Shown here one piece after another: positions 1 through 5,594 of a DNA stretch of 8,102 nt. The stretch is taken from assembly GCA_947629855.1 (NCBI GenBank), contig CANRFI010000046.1, forward strand, positions 1 to 8,102, in the 5' to 3' direction. Under the pieces are notes generated by a model. It was not told where the DNA came from. It did not search any database and saw nothing but the letters and a program-made list of their open reading frames with translations. The DNA is from an uncultured Clostridia bacterium (GTDB lineage Bacteria; Bacillota_A; Clostridia; TANB77; CAG-508). Numbering within the stretch: position 1 is the stretch's first letter; each line of letters begins with the position of its first letter. The position numbers and the translations under genes were made by a program.

Positions 1-407
1 TTTTCATTTCTTTTTCTTACCTCCTCAGTTTGTATTATCAGCCATTCTATTATTCTTTGAACTGTCATAGGTGTATAATGTCCTATTGCTTTATGTACTA
101 TATTTGCAAATTGTGTTGCTGCATTTTTTTGTATTCCACATCCCATTAGTAATTTTATAAACCTTTTTCTTTTAATTTTCTGTATTCCTAACATCTTTTG
201 AAATCTTCTTGATTCTTCTTTTGTCATTGTAATTGTAGCCGTTGCTTCATAGCCTTTTGTATTTTCAATTGCATATCTCATAGCATCTACTGCATCATCG
301 TTATTATCTTCAGTATGAAATTCACACATTGCTAATTCCTGCATTTCCCCATCTTCATTTTTTATAAATACTTTTCCTGGTTCTGATTTAACATTTTCAG
401 TTGGCAT
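1..407 (-). CDS. Unknown phage protein, N-terminal part (C-terminus beyond window)
   Basis: The frame is open from an ATG at 407 to the window edge (at least 135 residues, no stop). AAGGAGG lies about 6 nt before the ATG, and the start is 17 nt past the stop of the preceding 53-aa gene, so it belongs to the same leftward operon. The N-terminal 30 residues are polar. Residues 37-46 read DDAVDAMRYA, which resembles the C-terminal signature of many large terminase subunits, but here it is near the N-terminus, so I do not call a terminase. Residues 60-110 are basic and helical (ESRRFQKMLG, KRKRFIKLLM), which could suit nucleic-acid contact. A GAGGAGG at about 26-20 and an ATG at 7 in another frame may start the next, overlapping gene. 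I do not recognise the family; that it is a gene is well supported, its function is not. Confidence 0.75.
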   Translation of the reverse strand, partial: MPTENVKSEPGKVFIKNEDGEMQELAMCEFHTEDNNDDAVDAMRYAIENTKGYEATATITMTKEESRRFQKMLGIQKIKRKRFIKLLMGCGIQKNAATQFANIVHKAIGHYTPMTVQRIIEWLIIQTEEVRKRNE

Positions 408-423
408 ATTATTCCTCCTTTTT

Positions 424-585
424 CTATCTTTCTATGAATTTTTTTCCATTACACCACATATAGTTTTCTGTTTGACAAAAATCTTCATATACATAAGGAA
501 AATCTTTGTGTATATCACAATACATATCTCCTGAACCCTCATACATACAATTTATACAATTTTCACAAGTTTTATTTTCTGACAT
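424..585 (-). CDS. Small cysteine-rich protein, probable metal-binding
   Basis: A 53-residue ORF starting ATG at 585 after GGAAAGGAAAAAGA, and stopping TAG at 424-426. It has five cysteines in the first 37 residues and a sixth at 45: CENCINC at 7-13, then MYCDIH around 23, FCQ at 37 and WCNG at 45. The spacing suggests a zinc-stabilised mini-fold, as is frequent among small phage accessory proteins. The first 14 bp overlap the end of the upstream 61-aa coiled-coil gene, so the two are probably translationally coupled. No catalytic motif is visible and I do not recognise the family. The cysteine spacing and good SD support a real gene. Confidence 0.65.
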   Translation of the reverse strand: MSENKTCENCINCMYEGSGDMYCDIHKDFPYVYEDFCQTENYMWCNGKKFIER

Positions 586-757
586 TCTTTTTCCTTTCCA
601 TCTGCAGCAATAGATATTTTTGTAAATCTATATTTCTTTTGGTTCTGCATCTATTTAAATCTTCTATTTCATTTTCTAATTCAATTATTTTATTCTTTAG
701 TTGTCTATTTTCGTACACTTGGTCATAATAAAGTTGCTCATAATCTTTGTTATCCAT
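572..757 (-). CDS. Small coiled-coil protein
   Basis: A 61-residue ORF starting ATG at 757, 11 nt past the HNH gene's stop, with AAGGAAAG about 7 nt upstream. Residues 15-40 are a heptad-like run of L, I, E and N (NRQLKNKIIELENEIEDLN), a short amphipathic coiled coil likely to oligomerise; the C-terminus is basic (RKKNVRK). Its 3' end overlaps the next gene by 14 bp. Small coiled-coil proteins of this kind recur in phage early operons without assigned function, and nothing here narrows it further. Confidence 0.6.
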   Translation of the reverse strand: MDNKDYEQLYYDQVYENRQLKNKIIELENEIEDLNRCRTKRNIDLQKYLLLQMERKKNVRK

Positions 758-768
758 ATTATCTTTCC

Positions 769-1380
769 TTACCTTGTTTTTGCTTTACTTAACAATTTTG
801 CTATATTTGCTCCTACCTTTGTGTGTTCTGCATTACTACTCATTAGCTTTCTTTGGTTCATTATCAGTTCTTCAGCATCAGATACCATAATCAAATTACT
901 TAGATCAAAGTTTCTATTATTACCATCTGCAAATATTACCTTGTATCCTTTTGGTATTTCTCCATATGCTTGTTCATATAAATATCTGTGTTTTCTAGTC
1001 CAGTTTTTATTTTTATAGCCATCTCGTGTTTTTATTAAAATGTATCCATTTTTATCTTCTCTTTCACTTTCTATTGGTCTGCGATTAGGTGGAATACTAC
1101 CCTTTTTAAATGTAGTCTTACGGGAATTTTCTTGTCCCTTTGGAGACATATATTCACTCCATTTTTTACCTTTATTGAAGGAAGTTTGTCCTTTGACAAA
1201 CTGTCCTCCAACTATTCCACTTTGAATATTTAATTTTACTTTTCTATTCGAGATAGATGATTCCGATAATTTCAAATTAAATTTATTATTAAATCTTTTA
1301 GTAAGTTCTTTTAATGTTATTCCTTTTACATTATCGATTAAAAACTGATCCTCTATTTTTGAATATTTGTGTCGTATCAT
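769..1380 (-). CDS. HNH endonuclease (HNH_3-like) with N-terminal HTH-like region
   Basis: A 203-residue ORF whose ATG (1380) overlaps the upstream stop as ATGA. Residues 1-55 (HKYSKIEDQFLIDNVKGITL, then a segment ending SISNRKVKLNIQSG) look like the helix-turn-helix region often placed before phage HNH domains. Residues 110-165 match the HNH_3 pattern: NGYILIKT, then RKHRYLYEQAYGEIPKGYKV, then FADGNNRNFDLSNL. H131 is a plausible metal or catalytic histidine and N161 the conserved Asn. The position where many HNH proteins have His (V-x-H-x-D-G-N) is Phe150, so the active site may differ or the protein may be a degenerate homing-type nuclease. Free-standing HNH proteins here either assist packaging or recombination, or are selfish; the sequence does not decide which. 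Confidence 0.8.
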   Translation of the reverse strand: MIRHKYSKIEDQFLIDNVKGITLKELTKRFNNKFNLKLSESSISNRKVKLNIQSGIVGGQFVKGQTSFNKGKKWSEYMSPKGQENSRKTTFKKGSIPPNRRPIESEREDKNGYILIKTRDGYKNKNWTRKHRYLYEQAYGEIPKGYKVIFADGNNRNFDLSNLIMVSDAEELIMNQRKLMSSNAEHTKVGANIAKLLSKAKTR

Positions 1381-1622
1381 TTTCCATCTCCTAGTTGTAA
1401 TATATCTGGCATTTTTTCTTTATTTCCATATTCATCATAATGTTTAACTGCTTTCAATGCTAATTCTCCATTATTTATTATTGTTTGTGCAATATTTGCC
1501 ATTGCCTTTGCTCTTTCTCTTTCCTCTTGTAATTTTTCTCCTTTTAATTCATCATCATTAAGTCTTTCTAATTCTTCAAACAAATGATTATTTAAATCTG
1601 ATAATTTATTTTTTGTTCCCAT
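1377..1622 (-). CDS. Conserved-looking phage protein, helical, unknown function
   Basis: An 81-residue protein. An upstream in-frame ATG at 1697 lies inside the preceding gene, but the ATG at 1622 has AAGGAGG at optimal distance, so that start is preferred. The protein is almost wholly helical and charged: SDLNNHLFEELERLNDDELK (8-27), then EERERAKAMANIAQTIINNG (33-52), ending in a proline-containing tail. From memory this layout (LNNHLFEQLERL followed by an A-x-A-x-x-I helix) recurs in Gram-positive phage early regions just before an HNH gene; I know of no assigned function. It overlaps the HNH start by 4 bp, so the two are coupled. Confidence 0.75.
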   Translation of the reverse strand: MGTKNKLSDLNNHLFEELERLNDDELKGEKLQEERERAKAMANIAQTIINNGELALKAVKHYDEYGNKEKMPDILQLGDGK

Positions 1623-1623
1623 T

Positions 1624-1950
1624 TTAGCTTTCCTCCTTGTTTTTTGTAGTTGGTAACAAACATTTTTTACTTCTTTGAATATTTCTATAGTGTGCATAGT
1701 CCCATCCTATAAACCAGCCTTTTACTTTACCACTTTCTGTCATCAAATAATCTTGTGAGTATGTTAAGCCTCCATGTACATCTACATCTATTTCTTCATA
1801 ATCTTTTTTATAGTATCTATGATTTTTAGGTATTTTTATATAAGCTGTAGGATGCGTTCCTAAATTCATAATATAATACAACTGTCCCATACAATAACCT
1901 GTATCTAATACTTCTCTTTTTAATTCTGTTGAATACTGCATTTCCTTCAT
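1624..1950 (-). CDS. Conserved-looking phage protein with HGGLTYS and GWDYAH motifs
   Basis: A 108-residue protein. The ATG at 1950 is chosen over the in-frame ATG at 1989 because AGGAGG lies just upstream of it, whereas 1989 is inside the preceding gene with no SD. Recognisable short motifs are HPTAYI (33-38), VHGGLTYS (58-65) and WFIGWDYAH (79-87). Together these are a pattern I have seen in many clostridial and bacilli phage hypotheticals, so the family is probably widespread. The repeated His, Asp and aromatic residues could form a binding pocket or metal site, but that is inference. The next gene begins right after its stop. Confidence 0.75.
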   Translation of the reverse strand: MKEMQYSTELKREVLDTGYCMGQLYYIMNLGTHPTAYIKIPKNHRYYKKDYEEIDVDVHGGLTYSQDYLMTESGKVKGWFIGWDYAHYRNIQRSKKCLLPTTKNKEES

Positions 1951-1963
1951 TGTATTAATCCTC

Positions 1964-2338
1964 CTAAACTTTATATTCCATGCTTTCAAACTGTTCTTTT
2001 GTTACTATTGATTTAATATCATTATTTCCCAATATATAATTAAATTCATTCTCGCCACTTTTAAATATTGTAAATACTTTTTGATTTTTACTTTCAATTT
2101 CGTATATTTCTAATATTCTATACCCATTTACATAGTCGCCTACTTCTATTAGGTCTATTATGTTTTTGTCATGTTTAATAAATACTGTTTCTGATATATA
2201 CATTTTAGGGCAAATATCTATTAAATAAGCTACATCATGTTTTCCATACATTTTAGGTTGTACCGTTTTTATTTCTAAAATTTTTCCTATTCCTTTTTTA
2301 GTTCTTACATATTCTCCTACTTCAATTTTATCTTCCAT
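1964..2338 (-). CDS. Phage protein with two SH3/KOW-like segments, unknown function
   Basis: A 124-residue ORF, ATG at 2338 preceded by AAGGAGGACAAGCAAT; its A overlaps the stop codon of the 35-aa membrane peptide (TAATG). Two similar segments appear: IEVGEYVRTKKGIGKILEI (5-23) and IEVGDYVNGYRILEIYEI (64-81). Each reads as a small beta-barrel start (V-G-x-Y-V). It ends IVTKEQFESMEYKV. Proteins of this design (an IxxGDYVNG core with the IVTKEQF ending) are familiar in clostridial prophages but lack a known role; the barrel-like repeats may bind nucleic acid or protein. The duplication is visible in the sequence; the fold is inference. Confidence 0.75.
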   Translation of the reverse strand: MEDKIEVGEYVRTKKGIGKILEIKTVQPKMYGKHDVAYLIDICPKMYISETVFIKHDKNIIDLIEVGDYVNGYRILEIYEIESKNQKVFTIFKSGENEFNYILGNNDIKSIVTKEQFESMEYKV

Positions 2339-2445
2339 TATTGCTTGTCCTCCTTAATCTGTTTCTCTTTATATTCAAAATATCTATCCATAATTTTATA
2401 AATAACTATTCCTAGAAATACAATTATTAAAAACATCCATTCCAT
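2338..2445 (-). CDS. 35-aa single-pass membrane peptide
   Basis: ATG at 2445 follows AGGAGATTTAATATT, whose AGGAG overlaps the upstream gene's stop. Residues 4-18 (MFLIIVFLGIVIYKI) form one short transmembrane helix, followed by a charged tail (DRYFEYKEKQIKEDKQ). The stop overlaps the next ATG as TAATG, which implies coupled translation. No signal-peptidase site is visible. It sits directly after a second small membrane protein, so the pair may act together at the inner membrane. Function is unknown. Confidence 0.65.
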   Translation of the reverse strand: MEWMFLIIVFLGIVIYKIMDRYFEYKEKQIKEDKQ

Positions 2446-2458
2446 AATATTAAATCTC

Positions 2459-2674
2459 CTAATTTTTATCTTCATATCTCACTCTGTCAACTTGATCTTT
2501 TAAATCTATAATTTCAATTTTTTGTTTGTATATCTTGTCCTCATATTCTATATTTTTACACCAGTAACCTATTAGAAATCCTATTATAAATATTATTAAT
2601 ACTAATAAAAATGTCTTTGCCTTTTCCTCTAATTCGTATAATTTATAATCAAAATGTTTTATTCTATCTTTCAT
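2459..2674 (-). CDS. Small membrane protein with C-terminal coiled coil
   Basis: A 71-residue ORF. Residues 21-38 (FLLVLIIFIIGFLIGYWC with flanking Thr and Lys) form one transmembrane helix; residues 43-65 are a charged helical stretch (EDKIYKQKIEIIDLKDQVDR). The ATG at 2674 overlaps the stop of the broken cysteine-rich gene and is preceded by a GGAGATGATAAA-type SD. With a short N-terminal charged segment, it may span the membrane once and present the coiled coil on one side. I do not recognise a family. Confidence 0.65.
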   Translation of the reverse strand: MKDRIKHFDYKLYELEEKAKTFLLVLIIFIIGFLIGYWCKNIEYEDKIYKQKIEIIDLKDQVDRVRYEDKN

Positions 2675-2847
2675 CTTTTATCATCTCCTGTATTCCTAAG
2701 ATTTGTTTTATTTTTTGTATTGGATCTTGCACTAAATCACATTTATCTTGTCCAGTAAAATATGGATTTTCTAATTTAGAACACCCTTTGCACAAATTAT
2801 TTTTTAGTGCTTTTTCACATATTCCGAGTTAATTGTGGATAATTCAT
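2664..2847 (-). pseudogene. Broken small four-cysteine protein (frameshift near residue 10)
   Basis: An ATG at 2847, 3 nt past the previous stop and behind a GTAGGTAGGTAG purine-rich SD, opens MNYPQLTRNM and then hits TGA at 2817-2815. In a shifted frame a convincing protein continues from TGT at 2819 to TAG at 2664-2666: CEKALKNNLCKGCSKLENPY and onward through GQDKC, with a C-x8-C-x2-C-x11-C zinc-site pattern. That second frame has no ATG or GTG near its beginning; its first possible start is a TTG at 2795 with no good SD, which would drop the first Cys. Restoring two bases at the ATGTG (to ATGTGTG) would join both parts into a 61-aa protein. So this is probably a gene broken by loss of one TG unit, or a sequencing error; a recoded gene is possible but less likely. 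Confidence 0.55.
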
Positions 2848-2850
2848 AAA

Positions 2851-3084
2851 CTACCTACCTACTTTTTCTACTAATCCGTTTAAGATTAAATCATATATAA
2901 TATCCAAATCAAAAATGCTTTTATCGCTTACAATAGATATTACTCTAGCATTATTTATAAATACTTCTACATTTCCTTTTTGTAAATCTAAACAACCATA
3001 TCTATAACTTCTTTTGTCATCAAAATATGTAAAGTCAAACTTTTCTAACTCTTTCAAATCTACATCATCTTTTATTTTAAGCAT
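2851..3084 (-). CDS. Small phage protein, unknown function
   Basis: A 77-residue ORF, ATG at 3084 with an AAGGGGG purine run about 13 nt upstream, a rather long SD spacing. It begins MLKIKDDVDLKELEKFDFTY and ends DIIYDLILNGLVEKVGR. In my memory this start/end pattern is common among hypothetical proteins of clostridial prophages. It looks like a compact alpha/beta fold, with a beta-rich middle (YRYGCLDLQKGNVEVFINNA) and a C-terminal helix. Its start overlaps the end of the 49-aa gene upstream, and its stop is 3 nt before the broken cysteine-rich gene. No function can be assigned. Confidence 0.75.
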   Translation of the reverse strand: MLKIKDDVDLKELEKFDFTYFDDKRSYRYGCLDLQKGNVEVFINNARVISIVSDKSIFDLDIIYDLILNGLVEKVGR

Positions 3085-3221
3085 TTCTCTATTTTCCCCC
3101 TTAAATTGTTGGTATATGGTTCATATTTAACTAATTCTTCTGGTTTAATTTCCATTGCTTTTACTTTAATTCCTACTTCTACATAATCTGTAAAAACTAC
3201 TTTTAACTCTTTATCTTTCAT
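3072..3221 (-). CDS. 49-aa protein, unknown function
   Basis: ATG at 3221 follows a textbook AAAGGAG with 6 nt spacing; stop TAA at 3072-3074. The protein begins MKDKELKVVFTDYVEVGIKV, a beta-rich stretch, then KAMEIKPEELVKYEPYTNNL, a helix and turn, then a basic tail. The last 13 bp overlap the start of the next gene, and the next gene's SD is inside this frame. No family recognised; the strong SD and tight packing are the evidence that it is a gene. Confidence 0.65.
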   Translation of the reverse strand: MKDKELKVVFTDYVEVGIKVKAMEIKPEELVKYEPYTNNLRGKIEKCLK

Positions 3222-3232
3222 TTATTTCTCCT

Positions 3233-3511
3233 TTATTTAACAATTTCACACCATTCTAAATTTTTATATAAATAAGCATATGGGTCATCTATATAATAAT
3301 CATTTGGATTTACTGCTATTCTTGACCTTATATCTGCAATTTTAGGTATAAATCTCACTTCTCTTATAGTTTTATCTATAGCTTTTTCAAATTCTTTCAC
3401 GTCCGTTGTCATAAATTCCTTAAACCATATTTCATATTCTTTTTGTGAAAATTTTTTATTATAAATCATTTCTATTTTTTCTATTACCTTAACAAAGGAT
3501 TGTTTATCCAT
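3233..3511 (-). CDS. Possible replicative helicase loader/inhibitor (G39P-like)
   Basis: A 92-residue ORF. The ATG at 3511 overlaps the end of the replisome-organizer gene by 8 bp and is preceded by AAGGAGG. It has an all-helical layout: QSFVKVIEKIEMIYNKKFSQ, KEYEIWFKEFMTTDVKEFEK, then AIDKTIREVRFIPKIADIRS. A small helical protein with the FIP-x-I-x-D-I motif right after a DnaD-like initiator fits the SPP1 G39P family (helicase loading/inhibition; G39P is about 126 residues). This one is shorter, lacking much of the flexible C-terminus. Position supports the role; the motif match is from memory. No Walker motif is present, so it is not a DnaC-type ATPase loader. Confidence 0.5.
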   Translation of the reverse strand: MDKQSFVKVIEKIEMIYNKKFSQKEYEIWFKEFMTTDVKEFEKAIDKTIREVRFIPKIADIRSRIAVNPNDYYIDDPYAYLYKNLEWCEIVK

Positions 3512-4220
3512 TTAAAAATGCCTCCTTTTCTGAGTTTATATCACCTTTTGGATTTGATTTTTTTACTGCATTTACTACCCACTTTTTTATGCATAGATAA
3601 TGTGATTTTGCTTTATAGCCTTTCATCTCAATATACTCATCTAGATATTTAATAAGATCTTCCCAATTAGAATAATCCTTTTTTAGTTTCTGCAATTCTT
3701 CATCTTTCAACAACACATTTTTATATTCCCCATATTTGTGCTTGTTGGCTTTTGCAGAAGCTGGAGAAGATTTTTCTTCGGAAGCTGGTATATTATTCTC
3801 TTCTATACTATTCTTTTCTTTACTATTCTTTTCTTTACTGGGTTGACCATTGGTTATTAATTGGTTGTCATTTGGTACACCAAGGTTATAAATTCCATTT
3901 TCATCTTCTTTTAACAAACTTTTTTCTTTTTTGTAAATTGTTTCTATATATCTATCTTTTCTAAGGTAGTTATTAATTTTCCAATGTCTGATTACTATTA
4001 CACCTGTTTCAAATGGAATAATAAATTTTTTCGTTACTAATATTTTTAAGTCATCTTCATTAGCTCCAATTGTTCTTATTATTTTTTTTGGATTGCTGAC
4101 AAAACCATCATCATCTGCTCGCATACCTAAATGGAAATATAAATTTTGTGTACTTTGTGGCATTTCTAGAAATAAATCTGTATCAACAATTTCTATGTCA
4201 AACATCCTTTTTCTTGCCAT
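3504..4220 (-). CDS. Phage replisome organizer / DnaD-like initiator
   Basis: A 238-residue ORF, ATG at 4220 behind AAAGGAGAAAGCTA. Residues 4-100 match the phage replisome-organizer N-terminal winged helix (KRMFDIEIVDTDLFLEMPQS, then LYFHLGMRADDDGFVSNPKK, then VIVIRHWKINNYLRKDRY). Residues 128-160 are a low-complexity linker (KEKNSKEKNS and a Pro/Ala/Ser run). Residues 161-220 are a DnaD-C-like region ending SHYLCIKKWVVNAVKK. The expected role is to bind the phage origin and recruit the helicase loader; the next gene is the loader candidate. DNA coding the linker holds perfect 15-bp tandem repeats, so the origin may lie inside this gene, as in SPP1 and several lactococcal and staphylococcal phages. 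A terminator hairpin immediately upstream may limit its expression. Confidence 0.85.
   Translation of the reverse strand: MARKRMFDIEIVDTDLFLEMPQSTQNLYFHLGMRADDDGFVSNPKKIIRTIGANEDDLKILVTKKFIIPFETGVIVIRHWKINNYLRKDRYIETIYKKEKSLLKEDENGIYNLGVPNDNQLITNGQPSKEKNSKEKNSIEENNIPASEEKSSPASAKANKHKYGEYKNVLLKDEELQKLKKDYSNWEDLIKYLDEYIEMKGYKAKSHYLCIKKWVVNAVKKSNPKGDINSEKEAFLNG
3807..3839. repeat. Tandem 15-bp repeat within the replication gene (possible origin iterons)
   Basis: Two perfect copies of ACTATTCTTTTCTTT (3807-3821 and 3822-3836) plus ACT of a third, with more degenerate TATTATTCTC-like sequence just before. They encode the repeated K-E-K-N-S linker. The period is a multiple of three, so protein-level slippage explains them as well as iteron function does. 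Confidence 0.6.
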
Positions 4221-4234
4221 TAGCTTTCTCCTTT

Positions 4235-4268
4235 CGTAAAATATAGGGCTAGTTTTGTGCCTAGCCCT
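4235..4268 (-). terminator. Intrinsic terminator inside the early operon
   Basis: Read leftward, AGGGCTAG (4268-4261), an 8-nt loop and CTAGCCCT (4252-4245) form a perfect 8-bp stem, followed by ATATTTTAC. It is the strongest GC-rich hairpin I found in the window and lies between the DUF1523-like gene and the replisome organizer. The U-tract is interrupted, so read-through is likely; a rightward reading lacks a U-tract. Confidence 0.6.
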
Positions 4269-4272
4269 GTTG

Positions 4273-4638
4273 TTAATCTACTTTTTCAATTTTATTTATA
4301 TTTTTATACATACTAAAATATTGTAATCTAATACCAGTAGTAGTTATTTTATAGGTTTTTCCTATATCTAATTGATTGTATAAATCTGTACTATTAAATT
4401 TACCTTTAAATAGTAAATCTTCAATTTTATAAGTCTCTCCATCCTCACTTACTATTAAATATGTATCTTCATCGCTGTATCTTTTTATATATTTATCTTT
4501 TACAACAATTTCTACTGTTTCTTCGTTTTGATATTCTATCGTAGCAAAATATACCAACATTCCTATTAGACCTAAAATGATAGCTCCTACAATAATTCCT
4601 ACTACTATTTCAATAGCACCTTTTTCACTTTTTAACAT
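4273..4638 (-). CDS. Membrane-anchored DUF1523-like protein
   Basis: A 121-residue ORF, ATG at 4638 with TAGGAGGAAAAGAAA before it, overlapping the HNH gene by 7 bp. Residues 10-31 (IVVGIIVGAIILGLIGMLVY and neighbours) form one N-terminal transmembrane helix. The rest is a beta-rich extracytoplasmic or cytoplasmic domain: ETVEIVVKDKYIKRY, then GETYKIEDLLFKGKFNSTDL, then GKTYKITTTGIRLQYFSMYK. The order KFxSxDLY, G-x-x-Y, G-x-R, FS-x-Y-x-NI matches my recollection of DUF1523-type phage proteins, whose role is unknown. The terminator just downstream may mark it as the last gene of a first early sub-operon. Confidence 0.7.
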   Translation of the reverse strand: MLKSEKGAIEIVVGIIVGAIILGLIGMLVYFATIEYQNEETVEIVVKDKYIKRYSDEDTYLIVSEDGETYKIEDLLFKGKFNSTDLYNQLDIGKTYKITTTGIRLQYFSMYKNINKIEKVD

Positions 4639-4916
4639 TTTCTTTTCCTCCTATTTTTTATTTTTTTTAACAATTCTTCTTTTGCAATAATTCCATCATG
4701 AACTTTTCTGTGACAATTTCCACATAATTCAATTAAATTGTCTTCTGTGTCATCTCCACTTGCACCTTTGCTTTTAATATGATGTGTATTTGTCCAACAA
4801 TTCTTTTTTCCACAATATTCACAATCGTGTTTTTTGTTATTTATTAATTTTTGATTCTTAATTCTTTCATTCTTTGGATAAGGATTAAAACTGTTGCTTA
4901 AATCTGTTACTATCAT
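4632..4916 (-). CDS. Small HNH endonuclease with zinc-binding CxxC pairs
   Basis: A 94-residue ORF, ATG at 4916 overlapping the NinB-like stop as ATGA. It has the compact HNH nuclease layout: C32-x2-C35 (CEYCGKKNC), T-H45-H46-I-K-S-K (first catalytic strand), N60 in DTEDNLIELC, C65-x2-C68, then H69 and H73 (CGNCHRKVH). All metal and catalytic positions expected for a beta-beta-alpha-metal HNH fold are present, so it is probably active. The N-terminal 25 residues and the C-terminal RRKRKC tail are basic and may bind DNA. Being coupled to a NinB-like gene suggests a recombination or junction-processing role, as in phages where an HNH gene follows ninB. Confidence 0.85.
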   Translation of the reverse strand: MIVTDLSNSFNPYPKNERIKNQKLINNKKHDCEYCGKKNCWTNTHHIKSKGASGDDTEDNLIELCGNCHRKVHDGIIAKEELLKKIKNRRKRKC

Positions 4917-5455
4917 TTCTTATCCCACTCCTTTAACAAACTTTCTATTTCTGCAGGAGTTTTTGTTTCTATATTGTAAACTTTACAATCTTGTACTACA
5001 CCATCTATAAGCCTACTCATTTGTTTTGTACTAAATGAACTTGAGCCATAATAAGCATTTATTATCTTAAATTCTGTATCTCCTATTATTTCTGTATCAA
5101 ATATTTCACAGAACCATGCTATTCCTTGACTTGTCCACATTTTTTCAAATGTATTAACATTGTCTTTTTCTATTTTAAATCTTCTGAATATTCCTAATTC
5201 TTTTACTCTGCGTTTATATTCTTCCTTAGTATCAATTTCTGCTAATTCGCATAATTCTTGTAACAATTTCCAGAAATAATTATTTGCGTCTAAACTACGT
5301 CTCTTTCTATACTTTTTTAAGTCGATATTTAGCTTATTTTCATTTTTTAACTGTTCTACTATTTCTATTTCCTTTGTGTCTAAAAGTAAGCTTATTTTTG
5401 GTTTTCGTGTTTCATAATCTATATTTATATCTTTTATAATTCCTGTTGTTTGCAT
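4913..5455 (-). CDS. NinB-like phage recombination protein
   Basis: A 180-residue ORF, ATG at 5455 with AGAGG about 8 nt upstream. Two diagnostic stretches stand out: RSLDANNYFW (53-62) and YYGSSSFSTKQMSRLIDGVV (135-154), ending QDCKVYNIET. This combination fits the NinB (Orf) family of single-strand-binding recombination mediators, as known from lambda, and its Firmicute relatives; length is close to the roughly 140-200 residues usual for such proteins. It may act in strand exchange together with the coupled HNH nuclease. Firmicute members are also annotated as putative HNHc nucleases, so the exact family label is uncertain. Upstream is a 100-bp non-coding gap with an opposite-facing promoter. 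Confidence 0.7.
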   Translation of the reverse strand: MQTTGIIKDINIDYETRKPKISLLLDTKEIEIVEQLKNENKLNIDLKKYRKRRSLDANNYFWKLLQELCELAEIDTKEEYKRRVKELGIFRRFKIEKDNVNTFEKMWTSQGIAWFCEIFDTEIIGDTEFKIINAYYGSSSFSTKQMSRLIDGVVQDCKVYNIETKTPAEIESLLKEWDKK

Positions 5456-5485
5456 ACTTACAACCTCTTTACATTTATTCTTGCT

Positions 5486-5514
5486 TGACTTTTAATTCAA
5501 TTTCGTGTATAATC
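5486..5514 (+). promoter_or_regulatory. Rightward sigma-A promoter with no ORF behind it
   Basis: TTGACT (5486-5491), a 17-bp spacer, and TATAAT (5509-5514): 11 of 12 consensus bases at ideal spacing, facing against the early operon. The gap is only about 100 bp, so chance occurrence in AT-rich DNA is possible but unlikely at this quality. The first ATGs downstream give only stops. Confidence 0.6.
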
Positions 5515-5520
5515 GAATTA

Positions 5521-5594
5521 GAAATCATATGTTTATATAAGATTTTTTGTTTGAACTAGTATGTTTTGCTGACGGCTAGTTCTTCTTTTATTTT
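5521..5594 (+). ncRNA. Candidate small antisense RNA with terminal hairpin
   Basis: Transcription from the promoter just upstream would start near 5521. GAACTAG (5553-5559) and CTAGTTC (5576-5582) pair over a 16-nt loop and are followed by a U-rich run to 5594, a modest intrinsic terminator. The resulting roughly 70-nt RNA would contain no usable ORF. It would be antisense to the last 39 bp of the 66-aa coiled-coil gene and to the leader leading to the NinB-like gene, so it could affect mRNA stability or read-through there. The stem is only 7 bp with three G-C pairs, so termination is uncertain. Confidence 0.4.

Noticed and set aside
701..1018. Rightward hydrophobic open frame of about 105 codons opposite the HNH gene
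   Set aside because: No SD, and the leftward frame encodes a recognisable HNH domain; AT-rich antisense of Lys/Asn/Ile codons yields hydrophobic shadows.
1623..1697. N-terminal extension of the 81-aa gene from ATG at 1697
   Set aside because: It lies within the preceding gene and the ATG at 1622 has a perfect AAGGAGG; the extra 25 residues look like out-of-frame translation.
2451..2466. Possible separate promoter or regulatory site between the two membrane protein genes
   Set aside because: Only the SD for the 35-aa gene, overlapping the upstream stop, is visible; no -35/-10 pair.
5456..5555. A leftward promoter for the NinB-like gene in the 100-bp gap
   Set aside because: TTGAAT followed 17 bp later by TAAATG is too weak, and no better pair is seen; the gene is probably transcribed from upstream.
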